Shown here piece by piece: positions 8,913 to 16,718 of a stretch of 64,000 nucleotides of DNA. Source of the stretch: Bacillota bacterium (GTDB lineage Bacteria > Bacillota > Clostridia > Lachnospirales > Lachnospiraceae); NCBI GenBank assembly GCA_023435895.1, contig JAEZLH010000010.1, forward strand, positions 62,001 to 126,000, in the 5' to 3' direction. Under the pieces are notes generated by a model. It was not told where the DNA came from and made no database searches. It saw only the letters and a list, made by a program, of their open reading frames with translations. Numbering within the stretch: the first letter of the stretch is position 1; the number at the start of each line of letters is the position of its first letter. Both the position numbers and the translations under genes were made by a program.

Positions 8913-9569
8913 ATGAGCATTGAGAAGGAAAAATTATATAATGGCTTAGCCGATGCAGTGGTTGATATGGATGAAGACTTAGTAAGTGATTTGTCATATC
9001 AGGTAATAGAAGCAGAATATGATGCTTATGAAGCAATTGATCAGGGTTTGGCAAAGGGAATGGAGCGTGCCGGACAGTTATTTGAAGATGAGGAGTATTT
9101 TGTACCAGAGCTTTTGATGTGTTCCGATGCCATGAATGTAGGAATTGACATTCTCAAGCCCCATATCCTTAGAGAAGCCTCTGATCAAAAATATAAAATC
9201 ATAATCGGTGTAATTGAAGGAGACACTCACGATATCGGTAAAAATCTGGTGAAGCTAATGCTTTCCTCTGCAAATTTCGATGTAATTGATCTGGGTCGTG
9301 ATGTGCCTGTGAGTACCTTTGTAGACAGGGCTGTGGAAGAAGCAGCTCAGATTATCATGATATCTTCACTCATGACCACCACGATGGATCGAATGGGGGA
9401 TGTAATAGAGCTATTAAAGGAACGAGGAATCAGAGAACAATATAAGGTAGCGATCGGTGGTGGCCCCGTATCGCAGTCCTTTGCTAATAAAATTGGTGCG
9501 GACGGTTATTCCGCGAATGCAACAGAGGCAGTTCGTCTGGCAAAGCACCTGGTCGTAAAGGAGAGCTGA
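8913..9569 (+). CDS. MtaC-type corrinoid protein, copy 1
   Basis: A 218-residue methyl-carrying corrinoid protein. The N-terminal four-helix cap (about residues 1-90, with MERAGQLFEDEEYFVPELL) is followed by a Rossmann cobalamin-binding domain holding the signature DTHDIG at 104-109, where His106 is the lower axial ligand of cobalt, and the later SLMTTT and GGGPVS loops. It lies one base from the start of a UroD-type methyltransferase and ahead of a corrinoid activase, the usual set for a methyltransferase system. Which methyl donor it serves is unknown: no MtaB, MtmB, MtbB or MttB homologue is in the window, so one of the UroD proteins may act on both sides, as MtsA does with methylthiols. 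Confidence 0.9.
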   Translation: MSIEKEKLYNGLADAVVDMDEDLVSDLSYQVIEAEYDAYEAIDQGLAKGMERAGQLFEDEEYFVPELLMCSDAMNVGIDILKPHILREASDQKYKIIIGVIEGDTHDIGKNLVKLMLSSANFDVIDLGRDVPVSTFVDRAVEEAAQIIMISSLMTTTMDRMGDVIELLKERGIREQYKVAIGGGPVSQSFANKIGADGYSANATEAVRLAKHLVVKES

Positions 9570-9570
9570 T

Positions 9571-10602
9571 ATGGATGTGTTTTCTCCGAAAGAGCGTTTG
9601 ATACGTGTTCTCAATAAGGAAGCAGTGGAGCGCCCGCCGGTAATTTGTCCAGGAGGTATGATGAACGCGGCAATTGTTGATGTTATGAATACAACAGGGC
9701 ACACTCTTCCAGCCGCACATCATTCTTATGATTTGATGAGTGAATTAGCTTATGATGTACACCAAAATACCGGATTTGAGAACTTTGGAATTCCTTTTTG
9801 TATGACAATTGAAGCAGAGGTGCTTGGCAGTAAGATTAATTTTGGTACCTTGGAGTGTGAACCGAAGATTGAAAAGGAACGATATCAATCCGTGCTGGAG
9901 GTGGATTTTCTTCCGATCTCAGCCATGGAACAACATTCCAGGGTTGGAACAGTGGTGGAGTCCATTCATCAGTTATCAAAAAAACATCCGGATATTCCGG
10001 CAATTGGTAGCCTCACCGGTCCTCTGAGCACCGCTGCCTCGCTAATAGATCCGATGAATTTTCTAAAGCAGTTGCGAAGAGAACGTGAGGGAGCTCACCG
10101 TGTGCTGGATTATGTCACCAGGCACTTAATCGCATATGGAAAACTAATGGTAGAGCAGGGAGCAAGTGCTATTTCCATTGCTGATCCGACTGCAACCGGC
10201 GAGATTCTGGGACCGAAATTATTTGAAGAATATGCTGTGCCCTATTTGAATCAGTTAATCGAAGCAATCCACCGTATGGGAGTGCCGGCTATCGTGCACA
10301 TCTGCGGAGAAGTGGGAATGGTAAAGCCTCAACTCAATATGCTGCAAGGGAATGCGATTAGCGTAGATGCCTTTGTGAATCTGAAAAAGATGAAGGAAGA
10401 GAACAATACATTAACCACAATGGGCAATCTTAGCACTTATCTCTTAGAATTTGGAGAAGCACAAAAGGTATATCAAAGTGCAAAGCATCTACTAAGAGAT
10501 AGAATTGATATTATTGCACCCGCGTGCGGACTCAGTACTTCAACCCCACTGGAGAACATCAAAGCATTTACTCAGGCAATTACGGAGGAAAATAATGGGT
10601 GA
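9571..10602 (+). CDS. MtaA-like corrinoid methyltransferase, copy 2
   Basis: A 343-residue UroD-fold methyltransferase. It begins with the family-typical PKERLIRVLNKEAVERPPV, has SLTGPLSTAASL in the middle and ISIADPTATGE at about 201-211, and ends with the zinc set His243-X-Cys245 (VHICGE) and Cys319 (PACGLSTST) followed by PLENIKAF, as in MtaA. It is closer to canonical methylcobamide:thiol methyltransferases than the copy at 4970. It follows the corrinoid gene by one base and overlaps the activase by eight bases. It would transfer methyl from, or to, the adjacent corrinoid protein; the thiol partner is not known. Confidence 0.85.
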   Translation: MDVFSPKERLIRVLNKEAVERPPVICPGGMMNAAIVDVMNTTGHTLPAAHHSYDLMSELAYDVHQNTGFENFGIPFCMTIEAEVLGSKINFGTLECEPKIEKERYQSVLEVDFLPISAMEQHSRVGTVVESIHQLSKKHPDIPAIGSLTGPLSTAASLIDPMNFLKQLRREREGAHRVLDYVTRHLIAYGKLMVEQGASAISIADPTATGEILGPKLFEEYAVPYLNQLIEAIHRMGVPAIVHICGEVGMVKPQLNMLQGNAISVDAFVNLKKMKEENNTLTTMGNLSTYLLEFGEAQKVYQSAKHLLRDRIDIIAPACGLSTSTPLENIKAFTQAITEENNG

Positions 10603-12268
10603 GATATACTTTAAGAATGAAGAAAGCAGAGTAAAGGTGGAAGATGGAACCACGATTTTACAGGCGGCAAGATTAGCCGGTATATTAATTGAATCGCCCT
10701 GTGATGCAATCGGTACATGCGGAAAATGTAAAGTTAGGCTGGAGGGTAGTTCTCTTACAGAAGCCAAGATTAAGATAGAGAAAACTAATCATCGTGTATC
10801 CCCGGAGGAAGAGAGAGAGGGTTACGTGCTTTCTTGTCAGACTAAAGTCTTTGGAGATATCACGGTTCTTACGAATAATATACCTTCCAGAAATAATACC
10901 TTGAAGATATTATCAGAAGGGAACAGCTTTGAGTATAATATTAACCCTTATATTACAAAGAAGGTAATTGGAAGGAAAACAGAGGTTTATGGAGGATCTG
11001 TTTTCCTTGGCGAAGAGGAGGAGGAATCATCCCAAGCATATGGAATGGTAGTAGATATCGGCACTACCACATTAGTTGCAGCATTGGTGGAATTAAAAAG
11101 CGGAGAAGAATTAGGAGCTATCTCCTCCTTAAACCCACAAAGTCTGAAGGCACAGGATGTTTTGACTAGAATTAATCTCGCCTCCAATGAAGACGGTCTT
11201 TCTCAAATGTATGTGGCCATTACGTCGGAATTAAACCGAATGATAGAGGAGCTGAGTGCTACATATTCAGTAAAAAGGGAGTGGATTTATGAGGTGGTTT
11301 ATAGCGGAAATACGGCGATGATACATTTGGCAACCAATATTAACCCGAAGCCTCTCGGTCAGTATCCATATACACCGGTCATCAGAGGGGGCAATACGAT
11401 AGCTGCCTGTGGACACATTAATATATCGCCCTTTGGGCTGATTTATCTTCCACCAATCATATCTGCTTATGTGGGACCGGATATCACCTCAGGCGTAATT
11501 GCCTCACAATTACAGCATGCGAAGGGAACGACACTGTTTATTGATATTGGAACAAACGGTGAAATGATTTTGGCAAAAAACGGTCAGTTATTCGCGACCT
11601 CAACAGCTGCAGGACCTGCCTTTGAAGGGATGAATATTGAATATGGCATGAGAGCGGGGAATGGAGCAATTGAGTCATTTTCGATCACGGAGGATAACCG
11701 GATAGAAACAAAAGTTATCGGAGAGGTAGAAGGAGTTGGTATCTGTGGCAGCGGACTCCTTGATGTGGTTGGTGAATTGGTCAGAGTAGGAATCATCGGA
11801 TCAAACGGTAAGCTGACTAAACCAATTGAGGAAAGTCAGTATCATGATTTGGGTAATAAATTAATTCTTAAAAATCAAAAGCCGGCTTTTTCTATCATTG
11901 GTGATGTAGTATTAACTCAAAAGGATATCCGGCAGGTGCAATTAGCAAAGGGAGCAATTCGAGCAGGAATTGAGGCTCTCCTTAAGCAGATGAATATTTG
12001 TGCAAAGGAAGTAGACCGAGTAGAAATTGCAGGTTCCTTTGGCTTTCATCTAAAGGAAAGCAGCCTGATTCATATTGGTATGCTTCCTGCTGAATTCGCC
12101 GGAAAGATTCATTTTGTGGGAAATACCTCTAAGTCGGGAGGAAAGGCATTTTTATTAAACAAAGATCTTCGGGAAGTCGCATCCAAGGTGGTTCACAATA
12201 TTACGGTAGTGGAGCTTGCCAACAGTGAAGGATTTGATAAATTATTTATTAAGGCGATGAGCTTTTAA
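10595..12268 (+). CDS. RACo-type reductive activator of corrinoid proteins
   Basis: A 557-residue two-part protein. The N-terminal plant-type 2Fe-2S ferredoxin domain (about 1-95) has Cys36-x5-Cys42-x2-Cys45 and Cys81. A linker leads to an ASKHA-fold ATPase (DUF4445-like) with VDIGTTTLVAALVE near residue 155 and FIDIGTNGEM near 315. Proteins of this type use ATP to drive reduction of inactive Co(II) corrinoid back to Co(I). I use the ATG at 10595, which has CGGAGG upstream and overlaps the methyltransferase stop; a longer frame from 10505 lies inside that gene. It would keep the two operon corrinoid proteins active. The presence of an activase argues strongly that methyl transfer through cobalt, and not only binding, takes place here. 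Confidence 0.9.
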   Translation: MGEIYFKNEESRVKVEDGTTILQAARLAGILIESPCDAIGTCGKCKVRLEGSSLTEAKIKIEKTNHRVSPEEEREGYVLSCQTKVFGDITVLTNNIPSRNNTLKILSEGNSFEYNINPYITKKVIGRKTEVYGGSVFLGEEEEESSQAYGMVVDIGTTTLVAALVELKSGEELGAISSLNPQSLKAQDVLTRINLASNEDGLSQMYVAITSELNRMIEELSATYSVKREWIYEVVYSGNTAMIHLATNINPKPLGQYPYTPVIRGGNTIAACGHINISPFGLIYLPPIISAYVGPDITSGVIASQLQHAKGTTLFIDIGTNGEMILAKNGQLFATSTAAGPAFEGMNIEYGMRAGNGAIESFSITEDNRIETKVIGEVEGVGICGSGLLDVVGELVRVGIIGSNGKLTKPIEESQYHDLGNKLILKNQKPAFSIIGDVVLTQKDIRQVQLAKGAIRAGIEALLKQMNICAKEVDRVEIAGSFGFHLKESSLIHIGMLPAEFAGKIHFVGNTSKSGGKAFLLNKDLREVASKVVHNITVVELANSEGFDKLFIKAMSF

Positions 12269-12272
12269 CGGG

Positions 12273-13166
12273 ATGGTGAGGGAAATGATTCAGAATGGCA
12301 AAGATTATCGCTGTGCACCGCAAGTATGTAGGCAGGGTCTTGAACATGAGGAATGGAGTAACTGCTATGAAAGTAGCGAACACGTTCTGGAGTTGGCAAG
12401 AAAGGTGATGAGAAGGAATGACAGTTCATGCCTGAAGCTTCCTTTTGATGATTATGTGGAGGCACAAGCCTTTGGAATAACAGTGGACCGCGGCCTTGAG
12501 CTGCCACAAATCAGATACCTCCCGAATGATTCACAACTGGGTTTTTTGTTTGATAGGAGCCAATATAATGAGCAGTGGTATAAGCTGGTGGAGAGGATGC
12601 CTATCAAAACAATTCTTGGTGCCATAAGTTTAGAACAGCAAAATCCTGTTCTTCTTCAGGTTCAAGCACCATTTTCCTTATTGGCATATCTAATGGAGCC
12701 GATGGAATTGTATAGGAAGCTGCGAAAAGATCCGGATGGAATGAAGTGCTTACTTCATAGGGTGAGTGTAGAATTGGTACGATATGTAAAGGCGGCCCTT
12801 TCAATGGGGGCAAAAATTATCTCAATTGCAGATCCCTGTGCTTCCTTGGAGATACTTGGAGAAAAGAATTATCAGTTATTTGCGGGTACGGCTCTGATGG
12901 ATATGCTTTGGCAGCTGGAACCATTCTTGATCCAGGGAGTCGTTCATTTATGCCCCAGGAGCTCGTACTTGCTGGAGCGATACGGATATATAAGTGTAGA
13001 TAGGATATTGGTGGAGGAAAGGTGGCAAGAATCCGTACTATTAGATATGGCGAGGAATCAAGATATTTATTTTACCGGGCATCAATGCATTCATAAACGG
13101 TATACGGATCATATACATACATTTCGAATCAACATTGGAGAAAGAGGTGACCGATGTAAGGAGTGA
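12273..13166 (+). CDS. Divergent, shortened UroD/MtaA-like protein
   Basis: A 297-residue relative of the two methyltransferases in this operon. The second half is recognisable: LLQVQAPFSLLAYLMEP, IISIADPCASLEIL at about 183-196, and a possible metal set His225-X-Cys227 (VHLCPRS) with Cys272 in GHQCIHKR. The N-terminal barrel entry (ERVIRVL...RPPV in relatives) is missing and replaced by a Cys-containing segment, so it is about 45 residues short. The start is uncertain: ATG at 12273 is kept, but ATG at 12285 has a better GGTGAGGG site. It is followed closely by the second corrinoid protein, so the two may form a pair. It may be a degenerate or specialised subunit. Confidence 0.65.
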   Translation: MVREMIQNGKDYRCAPQVCRQGLEHEEWSNCYESSEHVLELARKVMRRNDSSCLKLPFDDYVEAQAFGITVDRGLELPQIRYLPNDSQLGFLFDRSQYNEQWYKLVERMPIKTILGAISLEQQNPVLLQVQAPFSLLAYLMEPMELYRKLRKDPDGMKCLLHRVSVELVRYVKAALSMGAKIISIADPCASLEILGEKNYQLFAGTALMDMLWQLEPFLIQGVVHLCPRSSYLLERYGYISVDRILVEERWQESVLLDMARNQDIYFTGHQCIHKRYTDHIHTFRINIGERGDRCKE

Positions 13167-13171
13167 TGGGA

Positions 13172-13936
13172 ATGCAGTTTAAGAAATTAACTCCTGAGGA
13201 TCTAAAATACAGTGAGTTAGCTCAGGCAGTGGTTGATATGGAAGAAGATCGGGCTGCAGAACTGGCGAAAGAAATTGTTTTGGAAGGAATGAATATTCAC
13301 CATGCAATTGAATACGGATTAGTGCGTGGGATGGCTCGGGTGGGGGAGCTCTACGAGTCGGGTGAGTATTTTATACCGGATTTATTGGTGTGTTCCGATG
13401 TGATGAATCGAGCATTGGATATCTTAGAAAAAAATCTTCCCCGGGAAGGTCGCATATTGAAGGGAAGATTAGTGATCGGAACCATTCAGGGAGATACGCA
13501 TGATATTGGTAAGAATATCGTAGCGATGATAATACGCTCTGCAGGATATGGGGTGCTTGATTTGGGAAGAGATGTCTCCCCGGATTATTTTATAGCACAG
13601 GCTTTGGAGTATCATGCGGATATTATTGCAATTTCTACTCTATTGACCACCACGATGAATAGTATGGGTCAGGTGGTTCGGTTATTAGAGGAACGGAATC
13701 TAAGGAACCGATTCAAGGTAATAATAGGTGGAAAGCCTGTCTCTCAAGCTTTTGCGGAGGCTATCGGAGCGGATTATTATGCAGAGAGTGCAGCAGAAGC
13801 GCTTAGAATTGTACATACAATCATGAAGTCAAAAAGACATAAAAAAGAACTAAATATCAATAACCGAGAGATCCAAGCAGATAAAAGTAAATTGAAGCAT
13901 GATATAAATAAACGGGAATCAGTCAAACATGTATAA
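13172..13936 (+). CDS. MtaC-type corrinoid protein, copy 2
   Basis: A 254-residue corrinoid protein paralogous to that at 8913. It has the helical cap and the cobalamin signature GDTHDIGKNIV with axial His110, then STLLTTTMNSMG and GGKPVSQAFAEAIGADYY. It differs by a lysine- and asparagine-rich tail of about 35 residues after the B12 domain (SKRHKKELNINNR and on), not usual for MtaC proteins. The start at 13172 has AAGGAG eight bases upstream; GTG and ATG codons at 13163 and 13166 are alternatives that overlap the preceding gene. It lies between the divergent UroD protein and the NifH-like gene. Two corrinoid proteins in one operon suggest two methyl donors or two steps. Confidence 0.88.
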   Translation: MQFKKLTPEDLKYSELAQAVVDMEEDRAAELAKEIVLEGMNIHHAIEYGLVRGMARVGELYESGEYFIPDLLVCSDVMNRALDILEKNLPREGRILKGRLVIGTIQGDTHDIGKNIVAMIIRSAGYGVLDLGRDVSPDYFIAQALEYHADIIAISTLLTTTMNSMGQVVRLLEERNLRNRFKVIIGGKPVSQAFAEAIGADYYAESAAEALRIVHTIMKSKRHKKELNINNREIQADKSKLKHDINKRESVKHV

Positions 13937-13957
13937 AACCAAAGGAGGAAGATCATT

Positions 13958-14815
13958 ATGTCAGAGAAAAGAATTAGACAAGTGGCAATATACGGGAAAG
14001 GTGGTATTGGAAAGTCCACTACTACACAGAACCTTACTGCTGGCTTAGTAGAGCAAGGTAAAAAAGTTATGGTTGTGGGATGTGATCCAAAGGCGGACTC
14101 CACAAGACTATTATTGGGTGGATTGGCACAGAGAACGGTTCTTGACACCTTAAGAATTGAAGGAGATGATGTGAATCTTAATGATATTCTAAAGGAAGGC
14201 TTCGGAGGTACCAGATGTGTGGAATCCGGCGGACCAGAGCCGGGTGTTGGTTGTGCAGGAAGAGGAATTATAACTTCAATTGGATTGTTGGAAAGTCTGG
14301 GTGCTTATACGGAGGATTTGGACTATGTATTTTATGACGTATTAGGGGATGTTGTATGTGGAGGTTTTGCGATGCCGATTCGTGAGGGCAAAGCGAAGGA
14401 AATCTATATTGTGGCTAGCGGAGAGATGATGGCTTTATATGCTGCGAACAACATTGCGAAAGGAATACAAAAGTATGCATTAAAGGGTGGGGTTCGACTG
14501 GGAGGAATTATTTGTAACAGCCGTAACGTAGACCGGGAGATTGAGCTGCTTCGTGCATTTTCAAAGGAACTTGGTACAAAACTGATTCACTATGTACCCA
14601 GGGATAATGTGGTACAAAGAGCAGAAATCAATCGAAAGACGGTGATTGAATATGATCCAGCTGCCAAGCAGGCAGATGAATATCGTCAGTTGGCAAAGAA
14701 TATTGAGGAAAATCAGGATTTTGTTATTCCTACTCCTATGAGTCAGGATCGTCTTGAAGAAATTTTGATGGAATTCGGTTTGTTTGACGGGGTTGCATCA
14801 GATTATAAAATCTAG
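13958..14815 (+). CDS. NifH-like Fe protein (nitrogenase-type reductase ATPase)
   Basis: A 285-residue dimeric ATP-dependent electron donor of the NifH family. The P-loop GKGGIGKST is at 13-21, the cluster ligands are Cys99 (GVGCAGRG) and Cys134 (DVVCGGFAMP), and switch residues are intact; length matches NifH (about 270-290). It is unlike BchL/ChlL in having the full GVGCAGRGI and the C-terminal TPMSQDRLEEILMEFG tail, closer to NifH/VnfH/AnfH and to methylthio-alkane reductase H. The ribosome site AAAGGAGGAAG is strong. It is the last gene of the first operon and the only H homologue in the window, so it may serve all D/K pairs here, including those after 56261, although a further copy may lie outside. 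Confidence 0.92.
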   Translation: MSEKRIRQVAIYGKGGIGKSTTTQNLTAGLVEQGKKVMVVGCDPKADSTRLLLGGLAQRTVLDTLRIEGDDVNLNDILKEGFGGTRCVESGGPEPGVGCAGRGIITSIGLLESLGAYTEDLDYVFYDVLGDVVCGGFAMPIREGKAKEIYIVASGEMMALYAANNIAKGIQKYALKGGVRLGGIICNSRNVDREIELLRAFSKELGTKLIHYVPRDNVVQRAEINRKTVIEYDPAAKQADEYRQLAKNIEENQDFVIPTPMSQDRLEEILMEFGLFDGVASDYKI

Positions 14816-14872
14816 TTTATGAAATCTTTTCTTTTTCGTTGGAGCTAATGTTTAAAATACCCATGAAAAGTA

Positions 14873-14901
14873 TTGACATATCCATTTAATGGTTATAAAA
14901 T
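14873..14901 (+). promoter_or_regulatory. Sigma-A promoter of the chemoreceptor
   Basis: TTGACA (14873-14878) and TAAAAT (14896-14901) are separated by 17 bases, 58 bases after the NifH-like stop. No clear terminator separates the two genes, so read-through from the long operon is also possible. Confidence 0.6.
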
Positions 14902-14908
14902 ATATAAA

Positions 14909-14928
14909 ACATATAAGTAAAGTATGAT
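14909..14928 (+). promoter_or_regulatory. Putative operator, ACATATAA-N6-TATGA class
   Basis: ACATATAAGTAAAGTATGAT lies about eight bases after the chemoreceptor -10 element, at the expected transcription start, as in the copy at 3734. Confidence 0.5.
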
Positions 14929-14973
14929 ATTTTGAAAGGGATTTTATTACGACGGAGAGAGAAGGGGTAACAT

Positions 14974-16449
14974 ATGATAAGTATATTCAACGAAAAATCT
15001 AATTCTTATGCAAATACGCTGATTGAGAGTATTTCACAGGGAAATCTTACAAAGACGGCAGAATTAAAGAAGGCAAAGAGATCTTTAATATTGACGAATA
15101 TCAATCGTTTGGTGTTTATTTTAAGAGGATTTATCGCTCAGGTTATGACCTTGACAGACAAGACCATCAATTATACCACCGGGTTAAAGAAGGATACCGA
15201 GAATATTAAATTGTTCAGCAAGGAGAACTCCGAGCAAATTGCCCGTATTTCTGAAGATATGGGTAAAATGACAGAAATGGTAAAGGAAACAAAAGATTAT
15301 TCCGATGAAATTATTGATTTGGCTCAAAAGATTGCATATAAATCCGAAATAATCAAAAACATGCAATATCGAAATCTAAATACCGTGTCATCAGAGTATG
15401 AAAAGCTGGATCATCTGATTAATAAAATTCAAAAAACTGCGAATGCAAATATATTGACGAATAAAAAGATTAAGAATCTGGAGGAAAAGATGCATCTGAT
15501 TCAAACAATTGCTGATCAGGTGAATTCCATCAGTGCCAGTACGAATTTATTATCTTTAAACGCTTCTATTGAAGCAGCAAGAGCGGGTGATGCGGGGAGA
15601 GGTTTTTCTGTTGTTGCTGATGAAATCCGTAAACTTGCTGAATATTCAGCGAATCAATCGAATCAGATTAAAGAGATCATCGATGGAATTAATGGTGAAA
15701 TTATTAATATAACCTCGAATATTCAAAATGAAATCAACGAGGTGAATGAATATATATCAATATCAATTAGTACGAAGGAACAGTTAAATGATCTTAAGCA
15801 GGATACCAGAAGTTCCTTCGATGAATTTTTGGAAATCGATAAGCATATCGAAAATCAGGAAGATAAGGTCAATAAAATAGGAGATTCTATTTCTGCAATT
15901 CATCAAACCTTACAAGATATTAATGAATCAACAGCCCAGATTGCTGCAGCTTCTGATCAGCAGTATATAACCACAGAGAATACGTTTGAAAAAATATCCA
16001 ATTTAACGTTGATGAATGAAGATATTAAAGCTTATTTGGACTCTTTTATTAAAAATTATAAAATTAATGAAGAAAAACAAAAATATATAGATAACAGTAT
16101 CAATACGCTGAAAGAAATAGCCGGAGTGAAAGAATTAAGAAACATGGATTATAAAACTGCAACTCCGGTGCTTAAAGAGCAGTTGGAAAAATATCCTCAT
16201 TTTGAACTATTGGCACTAATGCAAAGTGATGGATTAAGAAAGGCGATCACTCTTGATTATACGGAGCAACAGGTTTATGTCAACTTTTCTCATCGCCCGT
16301 ATTTTAAAGAAGCAATTGCTGGTCACGAATTTATTTCCAAACCGTATATTTCTGTGGATACGAATAACTATTGTATTGCCATGGCCGTTCCCATACAGGG
16401 AGATGGGGGTTCAAGCCTAGGGATAATGATGGCGGATTTAAAATTGTAA
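14974..16449 (+). CDS. Soluble methyl-accepting chemotaxis protein with C-terminal Cache-like domain
   Basis: A 491-residue chemoreceptor with an unusual order. The signalling coiled-coil comes first, with the hairpin tip region LLSLNASIEAARAGDAGRGF and VVADEIRKLAE at about residues 190-220. After about 385 comes a small Cache/PDC-like sensor half (HFELLALMQSDG, VNFSHRPYFKEA, YISVDTNNYCIAMAVPI, GIMMADLKL). No convincing transmembrane helix or signal peptide is visible, so the sensor would face the cytoplasm, whereas Cache domains usually sit outside the membrane. Its own promoter carries the operator motif shared with the nitrogenase-like operons, which suggests it tracks a related nutrient or metabolic state. 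The signalling family is certain; the sensor fold is my reading of weak motifs. Confidence 0.85.
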   Translation: MISIFNEKSNSYANTLIESISQGNLTKTAELKKAKRSLILTNINRLVFILRGFIAQVMTLTDKTINYTTGLKKDTENIKLFSKENSEQIARISEDMGKMTEMVKETKDYSDEIIDLAQKIAYKSEIIKNMQYRNLNTVSSEYEKLDHLINKIQKTANANILTNKKIKNLEEKMHLIQTIADQVNSISASTNLLSLNASIEAARAGDAGRGFSVVADEIRKLAEYSANQSNQIKEIIDGINGEIINITSNIQNEINEVNEYISISISTKEQLNDLKQDTRSSFDEFLEIDKHIENQEDKVNKIGDSISAIHQTLQDINESTAQIAAASDQQYITTENTFEKISNLTLMNEDIKAYLDSFIKNYKINEEKQKYIDNSINTLKEIAGVKELRNMDYKTATPVLKEQLEKYPHFELLALMQSDGLRKAITLDYTEQQVYVNFSHRPYFKEAIAGHEFISKPYISVDTNNYCIAMAVPIQGDGGSSLGIMMADLKL

Positions 16450-16470
16450 AGGGTATAAAGAGTATCATAT

Positions 16471-16557
16471 AAATAGGACTGGTTTATGATAAGTTATCAT
16501 TGGGAATGTGCAATTGATTCTTAAGGTGATATTATTATAAATCAGTCTTATTTTTAA
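16471..16557 (+). terminator. Long-stem terminator-like structure after the chemoreceptor
   Basis: A 17-base arm at 16471-16487 pairs with 16537-16553, with two G-U pairs and no other mismatch, enclosing about 49 bases, and is followed by a T-rich tail. Inside the loop GATAAGTTATC can form a smaller hairpin. It is best read as a terminator with an unusually large loop; a structured RNA element is possible. Confidence 0.55.
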
Positions 16558-16627
16558 CCGGCTGGAAGTTATCTGTAGCCACGTACCTAAGAGGTGGGAG
16601 AAGGAGCAGGGTCAAATAAATATAAGA

Positions 16628-16655
16628 TTGACATCATCCCTAGAAGGTGTACAAT
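16628..16655 (+). promoter_or_regulatory. Sigma-A promoter of the YibE/F genes
   Basis: TTGACA at 16628-16633 and TACAAT at 16650-16655 are separated by 16 bases, about 60 bases before the first YibE/F-like start. The operator motif seen at the sulfur-linked promoters is absent here. Confidence 0.6.
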
Positions 16656-16718
16656 AGGTTTGAAATTGAATGGTTTTCAGATAGAAATAATATTACATAG
16701 ACGGTAAGGGAAATTCTT

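Noticed and set aside
13777..14148. 123-codon minus-strand frame across the corrinoid/NifH junction
   Set aside because: It lies antisense to two well-supported genes and shows no recognisable protein features.
6028..14815. Conventional N2-fixing nitrogenase
   Set aside because: No nifE, nifN or nifV is visible, K subunits are short, the His442 ligand is missing and the neighbours are sulfur and corrinoid genes.
3851..14815. Pyrrolysine-dependent methylamine methyltransferase system
   Set aside because: No MttB, MtbB or MtmB homologue with an in-frame amber codon was seen among these genes.
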